A stretch of DNA of 64,000 bases from Thermus islandicus DSM 21543 (lineage in GTDB: Bacteria > Deinococcota > Deinococci > Deinococcales > Thermaceae): NCBI RefSeq assembly GCF_000421625.1, contig NZ_ATXJ01000008.1:20718-84717 (forward strand), written 5' to 3'. The notes beneath the pieces are model-generated. The model had not been told where the DNA came from. It saw nothing but the letters and a program-made list of their open reading frames with translations, and did not search any database. Positions 48,215 to 56,459 of this stretch are shown here, piece after piece. A program made the translations under genes and the position numbers. Positions within the stretch are counted from its first letter, which is position 1. Each line of letters starts with the position of its first letter.

Positions 48215-49114
48215 ATGAAAAGGCGGCCTGCCCGGTATACCCTCCTCATCGCCAAAAGCGGCGGTGGAAGCCGGGCCCTTTCCTTTCCCGCCAGCCTGCT
48301 CGTCCTGGCTTTGGGCCTCGGGCTCGGGTTTTTGGCCTTTCACCTCTACCTTTTCCACCGGGGGCGGGAGGCGGCGGTCCTCGAGGCCCGTCTGCGGGCT
48401 CTCTCCCAGGAGGCCAGACGGCTTTCCCTGGAGCTGGAGGCGGAGCGGGCAAAAAACAAGGCCTTAACCCAGGAGGCCGAGCGCACCCGACGGGAGCTGG
48501 AGGAGCTCAAAAGGGCCATAGAGGAGCTTCGGCGCCGGGCGGGCCTTGCCCCTCTGAACGCCCTTCCCGTGCGCTACGTTCCCGGAGGGCAGGGAGGGGG
48601 TGGGATGGAGGGGTGGCTGGCCATCCGGACGGAGGTTCTGGACCTGCGCCAGCAGCTTCGGGAGCTGGTCCCTGCCTTAGAACGGGCTTTGGAGCTGGAA
48701 CGCAGCCGCCCCTCCGGCCTTCCTCTCAGGGCCTACGCCGGGATCGCCTCCCCCTTCGGGATGCGAAGGAATCCCTTTGGCCCCGGCCTGGAGTTTCACG
48801 AAGGCCTGGACCTCGCTGCCCCCTACGGGGCCCCGGTTTACGCTACGGCTTCCGGGGTTGTGGCCCAGGCGGGTTGGATGGGGCCTTACGGCTTAGCGGT
48901 CTACGTGGAGCACGCTGAGGGCTACGCGACCCTTTACGGTCACCTCTCCCGCCTGGCGGTGGGCCCGGGGGAGCGCGTGGAAAGGGGTCAGCTTCTGGGG
49001 TATGTGGGTTCTACCGGGCGTTCCACCGGTCCCCATCTCCACTACGGCCTCTACCGCCAAGGGGTGGCGGTGGATCCCACGCCCTATTTAGGCCCGGCCT
49101 GGGCCACTCGGTAA
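48215..49114 (+). CDS. M23-family peptidoglycan endopeptidase with coiled coil
   Basis: Membrane-anchored cell-wall hydrolase or amidase activator. 299 residues: a short basic N-terminus, one membrane helix (about 29-52), a coiled coil (about 58-115, LRALSQEARRLSLELEAERA), a linker, then the LytM/M23 domain with FGMRRNPF, the zinc motif FHEGLDLAAPYGAPVYA and HGHLSRL-like GHLSRLAVGPGE and GPHLHYGLY. Metal ligands look intact. It is directly followed by a bactofilin. Confidence 0.9.
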   Translation: MKRRPARYTLLIAKSGGGSRALSFPASLLVLALGLGLGFLAFHLYLFHRGREAAVLEARLRALSQEARRLSLELEAERAKNKALTQEAERTRRELEELKRAIEELRRRAGLAPLNALPVRYVPGGQGGGGMEGWLAIRTEVLDLRQQLRELVPALERALELERSRPSGLPLRAYAGIASPFGMRRNPFGPGLEFHEGLDLAAPYGAPVYATASGVVAQAGWMGPYGLAVYVEHAEGYATLYGHLSRLAVGPGERVERGQLLGYVGSTGRSTGPHLHYGLYRQGVAVDPTPYLGPAWATR

Positions 49115-49115
49115 A

Positions 49116-49487
49116 ATGGTGCGGATGCTTAGGCGGAGGCAGGGCGCCCTCACCTACCTGGGTCCTGAGAGCGAGGTCCTGGGAGACCTTAGGGCCAAGG
49201 GCCAGGTGCGCATTGACGGGGCCGTGCGGGGCTCGGTCTTCGTGGAGGGGGAGCTGGAGATCGGGCCCACCGGCCGGGTGGAGGGGGAGAGGGTGGAAGC
49301 CGAGGCCGTGCAGATCCATGGGGAGGTTAGGGCCGATCTGGCGGCGGGCCGGGTAGCCCTCTCAAAGACCGCCCGGCTTACCGGGACGGTGCGGGCCAGG
49401 GTCTTGGAAATGGAGGCGGGGGCGATCTTCGTTGGCCAGGCCCTGGCCGGGGAGAGTCGGGCCCTCGAGGCCCCCAAGGAGGCGTGA
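49116..49487 (+). CDS. Bactofilin (polymer-forming cytoskeletal protein)
   Basis: Self-polymerising cytoskeletal protein made of one right-handed beta helix. 123 residues with the repeating LGDLRAKGQVRIDGAVRGSV / LEIGPTGRVEGERVEAEAV / VALSKTARLTGTVRA pattern, flanked by short tails. The ATG at 49116 is one base after the M23 stop. TAAAAT (49112-49117) lies 7 nt before a second ATG at 49125, so a leaderless product three residues shorter may also be made. Bactofilins often pair with M23 peptidases in cell-shape control. Confidence 0.9.
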   Translation: MVRMLRRRQGALTYLGPESEVLGDLRAKGQVRIDGAVRGSVFVEGELEIGPTGRVEGERVEAEAVQIHGEVRADLAAGRVALSKTARLTGTVRARVLEMEAGAIFVGQALAGESRALEAPKEA

Positions 49488-50345
49488 ATGGCCCTGGATA
49501 GGCTTTTCCGAAGGAAGCGCCCAAGCGGGGAGAACCGCGACGTTCCTGAGCTTTGGACCAAGTGCGAGGCCTGCGGGGCCCAGCTTTACAAGAAGGAGTT
49601 CAAGGAAAACCTCTACGTTTGTCCCAGGTGCGGCCACCACCACCGCATGCCTGCCTTGGAACGGGTGGAGATGTTGGCCGATCCCGGGACCTTCCAGGAA
49701 ATCACCCGGCTGAAGCCCCAGGATCCCTTGGGGTTTGTGGACACCAAGCCCTACGCCGAGCGCCTTAAGGCTTACCAGGCAGAAACGGGGCGAAGCGATG
49801 CCATCCTGGGGGGGAGGTGCGCCATCGGGGGGGTGCCGGCGGTCCTTTTCGTCATGGACTACGCCTTCGCCGGGGGTTCCATGGGAAGCGTGGTGGGGGA
49901 AGAAATCGCCCGGGGAGCGGAGCGGGCGGCGGAGGAGGGACGGGCCCTCGTCATCGTGGCCGCCTCGGGAGGGGCGAGGATGCAGGAGGCTGCCCTTTCC
50001 CTCATGCAGATGGCCAAGACGGTGATGAGCCTGGACCTGCTCTGGGCCAAGCGTCTCCCCTACGTTTCCGTCCTCACCGACCCCACCACAGGGGGAGTGA
50101 CGGCGAGCTTCGCCGCCCTGGCCGACGTGATCTTTGCCGAGCCCGGGGCCCTGATCGGCTTCGCCGGCCCCCGGGTAATCCGCCAGACCATCCGCCAGGA
50201 GCTGCCCGAGGGCTTCCAGCGCTCGGAGTTCCTCCTCGCCCACGGGATGGTGGACCGGGTCACCGACCGCAGGAAGCTGAAGGGGGAGCTGACCCAGGTC
50301 CTCCGCCATCTGCACCCGGGAGTGCCCTATGCCCCTGGAGTTTGA
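49488..50345 (+). CDS. accD: Acetyl-CoA carboxylase carboxyltransferase subunit beta
   Basis: Transfers the carboxyl from biotin to acetyl-CoA in fatty-acid synthesis. 285 residues. The N-terminal zinc ribbon (two CxxC pairs, residues 25-47) is followed by the crotonase-type domain with [26 protein letters not shown] and [16 protein letters not shown]. It begins at the base after the bactofilin stop and overlaps accA by 17 nt. Confidence 0.97.
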   Translation: MALDRLFRRKRPSGENRDVPELWTKCEACGAQLYKKEFKENLYVCPRCGHHHRMPALERVEMLADPGTFQEITRLKPQDPLGFVDTKPYAERLKAYQAETGRSDAILGGRCAIGGVPAVLFVMDYAFAGGSMGSVVGEEIARGAERAAEEGRALVIVAASGGARMQEAALSLMQMAKTVMSLDLLWAKRLPYVSVLTDPTTGGVTASFAALADVIFAEPGALIGFAGPRVIRQTIRQELPEGFQRSEFLLAHGMVDRVTDRRKLKGELTQVLRHLHPGVPYAPGV

Positions 50346-51279
50346 GAAGCCCATCCTGGAGCTAGAAAAACGCATTCAGGAGCTCAGGGAGACCGCCAAG
50401 GCCACGGGGGTGGACCTGGGGGCGGAGATCCGCCTCCTGGAGGAGCGCCTGGAGCGCTTGAAGAAGGAGACCTACGAGAACCTCACCCCCTGGCAGCGGG
50501 TGCAGCTCGCCCGCGCCCCCGGTAGGCCCACCACCCTGGACGTCCTGGAGAAAGCTTTCCAGGACTTCATAGAGCTCCACGGGGACCGGACCTTCGCCGA
50601 CGATCCCGCCATCGTGGGGGGGCTCGCCTACCTCGAGGGCCAGAAGGTGGTGGTGGTGGGCCACCAGAAGGGCCGGGACACCAAGGAGAACCTGCGGCGC
50701 AACTTCGGCATGCCCCACCCCGAGGGGTACCGCAAGGCCATGCGCCTCATGGACCTGGCGGACCGCTTCGGCTACCCCTTCCTGAGCTTCGTGGACACCC
50801 CTGGGGCCTACCCGGGGGTGTCCGCGGAGGAGCGGGGCCAGGCCTGGGCCATCGCCCAAAGCCTCCAGCGCATGAGCCGCCTTAGGGTGCCCACGGTGGC
50901 CCTCATCCTGGGGGAGGGAGGAAGCGGGGGGGCCCTGGCCATCGCCGTGGCCAACCGGGTCCTCATCATGGAAAACGCCTGGTACTCGGTCATCAGCCCG
51001 GAGTCGTGCGCCGCCATCCTCTGGCGGGACGCCAAGGAGGCTCCGAAGGCGGCGGAGGCCCTGAGGCTCACCGCCCAGGACCTCCTTGGGCTCAAGGTGG
51101 TGGACCGGATCGTGCCCGAGCCCCAAGGCGGGGCGCACAAGGACCCGGAGAAGGCCATAGAGCACATCAAGGAGGCCCTTCTCGGCACGCTGGAGGAGCT
51201 TAAGGGGCTTTCTCCCGAGGCCCTTTACCAGGACCGCTACCGCCGTTTCCGGGCCCTGGGGGCCTTTTCCGAGGGTTAA
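50329..51279 (+). CDS. accA: Acetyl-CoA carboxylase carboxyltransferase subunit alpha
   Basis: Partner of AccD. 316 residues: an N-terminal helical region ([20 protein letters not shown]), then [51 protein letters not shown] and [18 protein letters not shown]. The biotin carboxylase and carrier genes are not in this window, but the biotin ligase is (12.1-13.0 kb). Confidence 0.97.
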   Translation: MPLEFEKPILELEKRIQELRETAKATGVDLGAEIRLLEERLERLKKETYENLTPWQRVQLARAPGRPTTLDVLEKAFQDFIELHGDRTFADDPAIVGGLAYLEGQKVVVVGHQKGRDTKENLRRNFGMPHPEGYRKAMRLMDLADRFGYPFLSFVDTPGAYPGVSAEERGQAWAIAQSLQRMSRLRVPTVALILGEGGSGGALAIAVANRVLIMENAWYSVISPESCAAILWRDAKEAPKAAEALRLTAQDLLGLKVVDRIVPEPQGGAHKDPEKAIEHIKEALLGTLEELKGLSPEALYQDRYRRFRALGAFSEG

Positions 51280-51349
51280 GGTTCCTTGGCCCAGTTCCCT
51301 CGGAGTTTTCACATCTTTCCCCTAAATTGGCCTTGGAGGTGGTAAGGAT

Positions 51350-52750
51350 ATGCGCACGCTACTCTGGATGGCCCTGGCCCTAGGAGCGGCCCTGGCCCAG
51401 AAGATCACCCCGCAGGGCATCCTCATCAACCCGGTCCCCACGGACCTCCAGGTGAGGGTCTGGGTGGACAAGGACCCGGCCAAGAGGGGGGACGCCGTCT
51501 ACCGCATCGGGGAGCCCATCTACATCTACGTGAACGTGAACCAGGACGCCTACGTCTACCTCTTCAACATCAACGCCGACGGCAAGATAGACCCCATCCT
51601 CCCCAACGCCTACGAGCGCAACAACCTCCTCAGGGCGGGCGAGACCCGGCGCTTCCCTCCCGAGGGGGCCAGGTACCGCTATACCATCACCGGCCCCGAG
51701 GGGGAGGACAAGATCCTGGCGGTGGCGAGCCGGCGTCCCCTTTCTCTGGGCGAGATCCTGGACGTGGAGGCCAACCGGGTAAGGGTGCAAGGGGCGGAGG
51801 GCCTGGCCCGGGCCCTTTCCATCGTGATCGAACCCCTCCCCGATAGGGACTGGGTGACGGACGTGGCCCGCTACTACGTGGGCCGGGTGGTTGCGCCTCC
51901 CCCCGTTGCGGCCGCGGTCTTGGTGGTGGACTCGCGGCCTTCAGGCGCCGAGGTCTACCTGGACGGCCGCCTGCAGGGGCGCACCCCCCTCAGCCTTTCC
52001 GTCACTCCCGGCCGGCACGAGGTGGAGCTTAGGCTTGCGGGCTACCGGTCGTACCGGGTGACGGTGAACCCCAAGCCCGGGGACCGGGTCCAGATCTTTG
52101 CCCAGCTGGTGGCCGAGGTCCAGGAGGGCACCCTCGTGGTGGATTCCTCGCCTCCCGGGGCCGAGGTCTACGTGGACGGGGGGCTCAAGGGCCGCACCCC
52201 CTTGCGCCTGTCCCTGAAGGAGGGCACCTACCAGGTGGAGCTCAGGCTTGCCGGGTACGAGCCCTACCGGGCTGCGGTGCGCGTGGGGGAGGGGGAGGAG
52301 ACTCGGCTTTCGGTGAACCTCCGCCCCATCCGCACCGGGGAGCTGGTGGTGGAGACGAGGCCTGTGGGCGCCGAGGTCTACGTGGACGGCCGCCTGCAGG
52401 GCCGCACCCCCCTGCGGGTGAGCCTCGAGGCGGGGCGGCATGAGGTGCGGGTGGTGGCCCCTGGATACGGGGAGTACCGGGCCCAGGTGGAGGTGCGCCC
52501 CGGCGAGAGCGTCCGCCTAGCGGTGGAGCTGGTTCCCGTGCGCGTCACCTTGGAGCTGTACGTGAACGTGGAGGCCCGGGTCTTCCTGGACGGCCAGGAG
52601 GTGGGGATAGCCCGGGGCGGGTACCTCCGCCTCGAGGCCCCCTTGGGCGAGCACGAGCTCACCCTGGTGGCCCCGGGCTACCGTACCCTGGTGCAGACGG
52701 TGCGTCTAAGCGGCAACCAGGTCCTCCGCCTTACCCTGAGCCCGCTCTAA
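51350..52750 (+). CDS. Exported PEGA-repeat protein with DUF4384-like domain
   Basis: 466 residues. Signal peptide (1-16, ALGAALA then Q), a DUF4384-like domain (about 20-165, GEPIYIYVNVNQDAYVYLFN), then four PEGA modules starting near residues 190, 260, 329 and 398. The first three carry GAEVYLDG or GAEVYVDG followed by RTPL; the last is degenerate (ARVFLDGQEV). PEGA domains are found in surface-layer-associated proteins. GGAGGTGG precedes the ATG; a hairpin follows the stop. Confidence 0.85.
   Translation: MRTLLWMALALGAALAQKITPQGILINPVPTDLQVRVWVDKDPAKRGDAVYRIGEPIYIYVNVNQDAYVYLFNINADGKIDPILPNAYERNNLLRAGETRRFPPEGARYRYTITGPEGEDKILAVASRRPLSLGEILDVEANRVRVQGAEGLARALSIVIEPLPDRDWVTDVARYYVGRVVAPPPVAAAVLVVDSRPSGAEVYLDGRLQGRTPLSLSVTPGRHEVELRLAGYRSYRVTVNPKPGDRVQIFAQLVAEVQEGTLVVDSSPPGAEVYVDGGLKGRTPLRLSLKEGTYQVELRLAGYEPYRAAVRVGEGEETRLSVNLRPIRTGELVVETRPVGAEVYVDGRLQGRTPLRVSLEAGRHEVRVVAPGYGEYRAQVEVRPGESVRLAVELVPVRVTLELYVNVEARVFLDGQEVGIARGGYLRLEAPLGEHELTLVAPGYRTLVQTVRLSGNQVLRLTLSPL
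51950..52415 (+). repeat. Intragenic near-identical repeats encoding PEGA modules
   Basis: Segments at about 51950, 52158 and 52373 share long near-identical runs such as GACGGCCGCCTGCAGGG. Copies 1 and 3 are the closest at DNA level. They mark recent duplication or gene conversion among modules. Confidence 0.7.
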
Positions 52751-52768
52751 AGGGCGCTTCAGACCCTG

Positions 52769-52799
52769 CCCCGGCCCTTTGGGCCGGGGGGGCCTTTTT
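52769..52799 (+). terminator. Intrinsic terminator after the PEGA gene
   Basis: CCCCGGCCC (52769-52777), loop TTT, GGGCCGGGG (52781-52789), then CCTTTTT. The stem is perfect and followed by a real T run. Confidence 0.85.
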
Positions 52800-52814
52800 G
52801 GGTAGCATGGGGGG

Positions 52815-53507
52815 GTGGAGGCCATCGTCTTGGGAGGGGGCCAGGAGGCCTGGGCGGGCAGGTACGGGGTGAGGAGCAAGGCCTTGGTGCCCTACCAGGG
52901 GCGGCCCATGGCGGAATGGGTGCTGGAGGCCCTTAAGGGCGCCGGGCTCTCTGCGGTCTACGTGGGGGAAAACCCGGGGCTTTCCCCTCCGCCCAGGCTC
53001 ACCCTTCCCGATCGGGGAAGCCTCCTGGACAACCTCGAGGCCGCCTTGGCCTACGTGGAGGGACGGGTGCTGGTGGCTACCGCCGACCTCCCCCACCTCA
53101 CCCCGGAGGCGGTGCGCTTCATGCTGGAAAGGGCCCCGGAGGCGGCCTTGGTCTACCCCATCGTGCCCAAGGAGCGGGTGGAGGCCCGTTTTCCCGGGAA
53201 CCGCCGCACCTACGCCCGCCTAAGGGAGGGCACCTTCACCGGGGGGAACCTCCTCCTCTTGGACAAGGCCCTCTTTTTCCAAGCCCTGCCCTTGGCCCGG
53301 CGGGCCGTGGCCCTCCGGAAAAACCCCCTGGCCCTGGCCCGGATGGTTGGCCTGGACATCCTCGTGAAGCTCCTTCTGGGCAGGCTTTCCCTCCTCGAGG
53401 TGGAGGCCCGGGCGAAGCGGATCCTGGGGGTGGAGGCCCGGGCCCTCATCACCCCCTACCCCGAGGTGGGGGTGGACGTGGACCGGGAGGAGGACCTGGT
53501 AAGCTAA
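52815..53507 (+). CDS. MobA-like NTP transferase domain protein
   Basis: 230 residues of the nucleotidyltransferase superfamily: the N-terminal IVLGGGQEAWAGRYGVRSKAL is an altered GG-x-xR...K NTP-binding loop, and VLVATADLPHLTPEAVRFML holds the metal-binding Asp. The second half (NRRTYARLREGTFTGGNLLLL) resembles cofactor or sugar nucleotidyltransferases. The substrate is unknown. The GTG is 6 nt after TAGCAT (52803-52808), leaderless. Confidence 0.8.
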   Translation: MEAIVLGGGQEAWAGRYGVRSKALVPYQGRPMAEWVLEALKGAGLSAVYVGENPGLSPPPRLTLPDRGSLLDNLEAALAYVEGRVLVATADLPHLTPEAVRFMLERAPEAALVYPIVPKERVEARFPGNRRTYARLREGTFTGGNLLLLDKALFFQALPLARRAVALRKNPLALARMVGLDILVKLLLGRLSLLEVEARAKRILGVEARALITPYPEVGVDVDREEDLVS

Positions 53508-53511
53508 GCCC

Positions 53512-54051
53512 ATGCGCACGGTGAAGGAGCTCCGCCTGGCCGGGCTTTTCGCTTATCTGGCGGCTCTGGTGCTGGCCCTTCTCTTCTCCTTCGCGGTCCA
53601 CCTCCTCCTCGGGGGTGGGGGGCGGCTCGGGTGGGGGAGCTTCAACTTCTACGGGCTCCTGGAGGGGCTGGCCTTTCTCCTGGTCTTCTCCTTTGCCCTG
53701 GCCCTGGCCGGCAGGGCGGTGCGCGTCCCCTGTCCCACCCTCCTCACCGCCGGGCTCTTGTGGCCCACCCCGGCCCGCCGCCTGGCCAAGCCCCTGCCCC
53801 GGGTGGAGGCCCTGGAGGCCTATGAGGGCCGTGGGGTGGCCCTCCTAGAGCAGGAAGGGCGGGCGGTGGGCCTCCTTGGCCTTTCCGACCGCATCCTGCC
53901 CCTAGAGGAGGTACCCAGCGTAGAGGCGGAGGTGGCGGTGAGCGAGCTCTATCCCCTTTTCCTCCGCCAGCCCCTCGTCCTGGTCACCCGGGGTGAGGAG
54001 GTGCTCGGGGCCATCTTCCGGGAGGCCTTCTTCCGCTACCTTGGGGTCTAG
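53512..54051 (+). CDS. Membrane protein with CBS-like cytoplasmic tail, unknown
   Basis: 179 residues. Two membrane helices (about 10-34 and 48-68), then a soluble region (about 85-178) whose pattern VALLEQEGRAVGLLGLSDRILPLEEV ... PLVLVTRGEEVLGAIFREAF resembles the paired beta strands of a CBS module. No HExxH site is present, so it is not a site-2 protease. It follows the nucleotidyltransferase gene by 4 nt. Confidence 0.6.
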   Translation: MRTVKELRLAGLFAYLAALVLALLFSFAVHLLLGGGGRLGWGSFNFYGLLEGLAFLLVFSFALALAGRAVRVPCPTLLTAGLLWPTPARRLAKPLPRVEALEAYEGRGVALLEQEGRAVGLLGLSDRILPLEEVPSVEAEVAVSELYPLFLRQPLVLVTRGEEVLGAIFREAFFRYLGV

Positions 54052-54055
54052 CCCC

Positions 54056-54082
54056 TTGACAGGGGCCGGCCTCCCCTAAAAT
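54056..54082 (+). promoter_or_regulatory. Ferredoxin promoter
   Basis: TTGACA (54056-54061) and TAAAAT (54077-54082) with a 15-bp spacer, or an offset -10 at 17 bp. It is 29 nt before the ATG, which has GGAGGTGAGG. Confidence 0.6.
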
Positions 54083-54111
54083 AGGGGGAGCTGTGGCGTG
54101 GGAGGTGAGGG

Positions 54112-54351
54112 ATGCCGCACGTGATCTGTGAGCCGTGCATCGGCGTGAAGGACCAGTCCTGCGTGGAGGTCTGCCCCGTGGAGTGCATCTACGACGGAGG
54201 GGACCAGTTTTACATCCACCCGGAGGAGTGCATTGACTGCGGAGCCTGCGTGCCCGCCTGCCCGGTGAACGCCATCTACCCCGAGGAGGACGTTCCCGAG
54301 CAGTGGCGGTCCTACATTGAGAAGAACCGGAAGCTGGCGGGGCTGGAGTAG
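54112..54351 (+). CDS. fdx: Seven-iron ferredoxin ([3Fe-4S][4Fe-4S])
   Basis: Small electron carrier of 79 residues, nearly identical to the T. thermophilus ferredoxin as I remember it. The two cluster regions are CEPCIG...SCVEVCPVEC and CIDCGACVPACP. The first region has the spacing of a 3Fe site and the second that of a canonical 4Fe site. No signal peptide. Confidence 0.95.
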   Translation: MPHVICEPCIGVKDQSCVEVCPVECIYDGGDQFYIHPEECIDCGACVPACPVNAIYPEEDVPEQWRSYIEKNRKLAGLE

Positions 54352-54361
54352 CGGGGCCGGC

Positions 54362-54856
54362 CTAAAGCGGGCGCACGTACCAGCTCAGCGTGGGCCCGCC
54401 GTCTTTCACGTGCCGGAATCCCTGGGCCTGGAAGAAGGCCTTGGCCCTGGGGTTGTGGCCATAGACCACCGCGTAAAGCCTTTCCATGCCGGTCAGGTGG
54501 TCCACAAGGTGCGCCAGGGCCCTCCGGCCGAGCCCCCGGCCCTGGTGGTCCTCCCGGATGAGGAGGAGGCTTAGGGTGACGTCCTGGGCCTCGGGGTAGT
54601 GGAGCTTGTAGTCCAGGTACCCCACGGCCTCCCCCATCTCCCCTTCCCCCGAAGGGCCCACCTGCTCCAGGAAAAGGAGGAAGGCCCGGCGCCGCTCGTC
54701 TTGCTCCAGGGTGCGGAGGTCCTGGACCACGTCCTCGAGGGTGGGGGGCTCCATGCCGATGAGGGCGAAGTACCCGGGGCTTCGCAGGAAAATCCCGTGC
54801 AGCAGAGGAGCGTCCTCGAGGCGCACAGGGCGCAGGCTTAAGCCTAGGGTCCGCAT
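54362..54856 (-). CDS. GNAT family N-acetyltransferase
   Basis: 164 residues. The acetyl-CoA loop is REDHQGRGLGRRALAHLV near residue 108, and NPRAKAFFQAQGFRHV is the terminal GNAT motif. The substrate is unknown. The ATG at 54856 is chosen because TAGCAT (54864-54869 complement) lies 7 nt upstream; an ATG three codons earlier would overlap the promoter. Confidence 0.85.
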   Translation of the reverse strand: MRTLGLSLRPVRLEDAPLLHGIFLRSPGYFALIGMEPPTLEDVVQDLRTLEQDERRRAFLLFLEQVGPSGEGEMGEAVGYLDYKLHYPEAQDVTLSLLLIREDHQGRGLGRRALAHLVDHLTGMERLYAVVYGHNPRAKAFFQAQGFRHVKDGGPTLSWYVRPL

Positions 54857-54894
54857 CCCCCTCATGCTACCCCCTGGGGAAGGGGTAAAGGCAA

Positions 54895-54919
54895 ACCGCC
54901 CCGGGAAGCCCGGGGCGGT
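54895..54919 (-). terminator. Terminator of the cold-shock gene
   Basis: An 11-bp perfect stem, ACCGCCCCGGG with CCCGGGGCGGT, and a 3-nt loop, followed on the minus strand by TTTGCCTTT. It lies 12 nt after the csp stop. Confidence 0.8.
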
Positions 54920-54931
54920 CCTGTGGGCCTA

Positions 54932-55153
54932 TTACCTGCGGGCCGGCTCCACCACGGTGACGTTCACCGCCTGGGGGCCCTTGCCGTTCTTGCCCGGCTC
55001 CACCTCAAAGGTAACGATGTCGCCCTCGTTCAGGGTGCGGAACCCCTTGGCGTTGATGGCGCTGAAGTGGACGAACACGTCGGTGTCGCCCTCGCGCTCA
55101 ATGAAGCCGTAGCCCTTCTCCGCATTGAACCACTTGACCCGACCCTTCTGCAT
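54932..55153 (-). CDS. Cold-shock protein (CspA family)
   Basis: Single-stranded nucleic-acid chaperone, 73 residues. RNP1 is KGYGFIER and RNP2 is VFVHFSAI; the five-strand OB fold is complete ([14 protein letters not shown] to VVEPARR). AAGGAGCGGT precedes the ATG. Confidence 0.95.
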   Translation of the reverse strand: MQKGRVKWFNAEKGYGFIEREGDTDVFVHFSAINAKGFRTLNEGDIVTFEVEPGKNGKGPQAVNVTVVEPARR

Positions 55154-55265
55154 ACCGCTCCTTCTTCTTCCGAGCTCCCGCTCGTATCCGGGGTTTTAGG
55201 GGTTGCTTTAGACCCGTGGGGCCACCCTAAAGCCACCCGGAATGCCTCACTCTACCACAAGGGGG
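55154..55265 (-). promoter_or_regulatory. Long 5' leader of the cold-shock gene
   Basis: 112 nt separate dnaJ from csp. A possible -10 (TAGAGT on the minus strand) lies near the upstream end, giving a leader of about 90 nt. Long structured leaders are usual for cold-shock mRNAs. No specific motif is recognised. Confidence 0.4.
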
Positions 55266-56312
55266 CTATTTGCGGAAGAACCCCCTAAGCCGGTCCCAGA
55301 ACCCCTCGGGGGCCACGTTTTCCCCCACCTCGGCCGCGTAGGCCCTAAGGAGCTCCCTGGCCCGCTTAGAGAGCCTCTTGGGCACGGAGAGCTCCACCTC
55401 CACCCGCAAGGCCCCCCGCCCCCCCCCGGGATGGGGGAGGCCCTCCCCGGGAAGCTCAAACACCTCCCCGTGCCCCGTCCCCGGGGGGATGTCCAGCGGG
55501 ATGGGGCCAGAGAGCCCGGGCACCTCTACCCGGGTGCCCAAGGCGGCTTGGGCTAGGCCTATTTGGAGCCGGTAGACCAAGTCCGCCCCCTGGCGCTCCA
55601 GGTAGGGGTGGGGCTTCACCCGGAGGCGCACGTAGAGGTCCCCGGGGCCGCCGGGCCCCAGGTTGCCGTACCCGGGAACCCGGAGCAGTTGTCCCTCGTC
55701 CATGCCTGGGGGAAGGCTCACCCGGACCCGCTCCTCCCGGGGCACCCGGCCCCGGCCCCGGCAGGCGGCGCAGGTCTCGGCCAGAAGGAAGCCCCGCCCC
55801 TTGCAGTGGGGGCAGGCGTTGCGGCTCACGAAGGTGCCGAAGAAACTGCGGTGGTAGCTTTCCACCACCCTCCGGCCCCCGCAGGTGGGGCAGGCCGTCC
55901 GCTTCCCCCCCTGGCCTCCGCAGGCCTCGCAGGGCACCAGCCGGGTGTAGGCCACCTCCACCTCCTTGCCCTCCAGGAGGTCCTTAAGCTCCACCTCCAC
56001 CTGGGCCTCGAGGTCCTCCCCCCGGGGAGCCACGGGCTCCCGGCGAAGGCCGAACACCTGGGCGAAGAGGTCAAAGAGGTCCTCGGCGGAGACCTCGGGC
56101 GTTCCCAGAAGCCCCCGGTCGTACCGGGCCCGCTTCTCGGGATCGGAGAGGACAGCGTAGGCTTCGTTGATCTCCTTGAACCGCTCCTCCGCGGCCTTGT
56201 CCCCGGGGTGGCGGTCGGGGTGGTATTCCAGGGCGAGCCTCCGGTAGGCCTTCTTGATCTCCTCCTGGCTGGCCTCCCGGCTTACCCCCAGGATGGCATA
56301 GTAGTCCTTCAT
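55266..56312 (-). CDS. dnaJ: Chaperone protein DnaJ
   Basis: Hsp40 co-chaperone of DnaK. 348 residues: J domain (1-68, HPD intact in YHPDRHPGD), a very short linker instead of a long Gly/Phe region, a four-repeat zinc-binding domain ([30 protein letters not shown]; about 128-195) and C-terminal substrate domains. TAAAGT lies about 9 nt before the ATG. No dnaK or grpE is nearby. Confidence 0.95.
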   Translation of the reverse strand: MKDYYAILGVSREASQEEIKKAYRRLALEYHPDRHPGDKAAEERFKEINEAYAVLSDPEKRARYDRGLLGTPEVSAEDLFDLFAQVFGLRREPVAPRGEDLEAQVEVELKDLLEGKEVEVAYTRLVPCEACGGQGGKRTACPTCGGRRVVESYHRSFFGTFVSRNACPHCKGRGFLLAETCAACRGRGRVPREERVRVSLPPGMDEGQLLRVPGYGNLGPGGPGDLYVRLRVKPHPYLERQGADLVYRLQIGLAQAALGTRVEVPGLSGPIPLDIPPGTGHGEVFELPGEGLPHPGGGRGALRVEVELSVPKRLSKRARELLRAYAAEVGENVAPEGFWDRLRGFFRK

Positions 56313-56347
56313 CCATCTAGCACTTTACAAGGGAAGGGGATTTCTGC

Positions 56348-56459
56348 TAAAGTGCCGGGCAATGAGGCCCCTGCGAGCTATCCCCTAGGGGGTCCCTTCC
56401 TTCGGGAAGGGCCCCCCGGGTTTGCCCGCGGGGGCCTCGGGCTTTTTAGGAGGCGTAGG
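56348..56459 (+). promoter_or_regulatory. Attenuator-like leader of the aminotransferase gene
   Basis: TAAAGT (56348-56353), then after 8 nt a mini-ORF ATG..TAG (56362-56388) encoding MRPLRAIP. A stem follows: GGGGG-T-CCCTTCC (56388-56400), UUCG-type loop TTCG, and partner 56405-56417. A second stem GCCCG/CGGGC (56424-56442) runs straight into TTTTT, then AGGAGG and the aminotransferase ATG. Mini-ORF, hairpin, terminator-like hairpin and T run in this order look like transcription attenuation. Confidence 0.5.

Noticed and set aside
51950..52415. PEGA DNA repeats as a mobile or CRISPR-like array
   Set aside because: They stay in frame inside one protein and encode successive domain modules.
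55563..56459. Long plus-strand frame upstream of the aminotransferase
   Set aside because: It is the antisense of dnaJ and contains the attenuator-like region; the aminotransferase signature begins at 56460.
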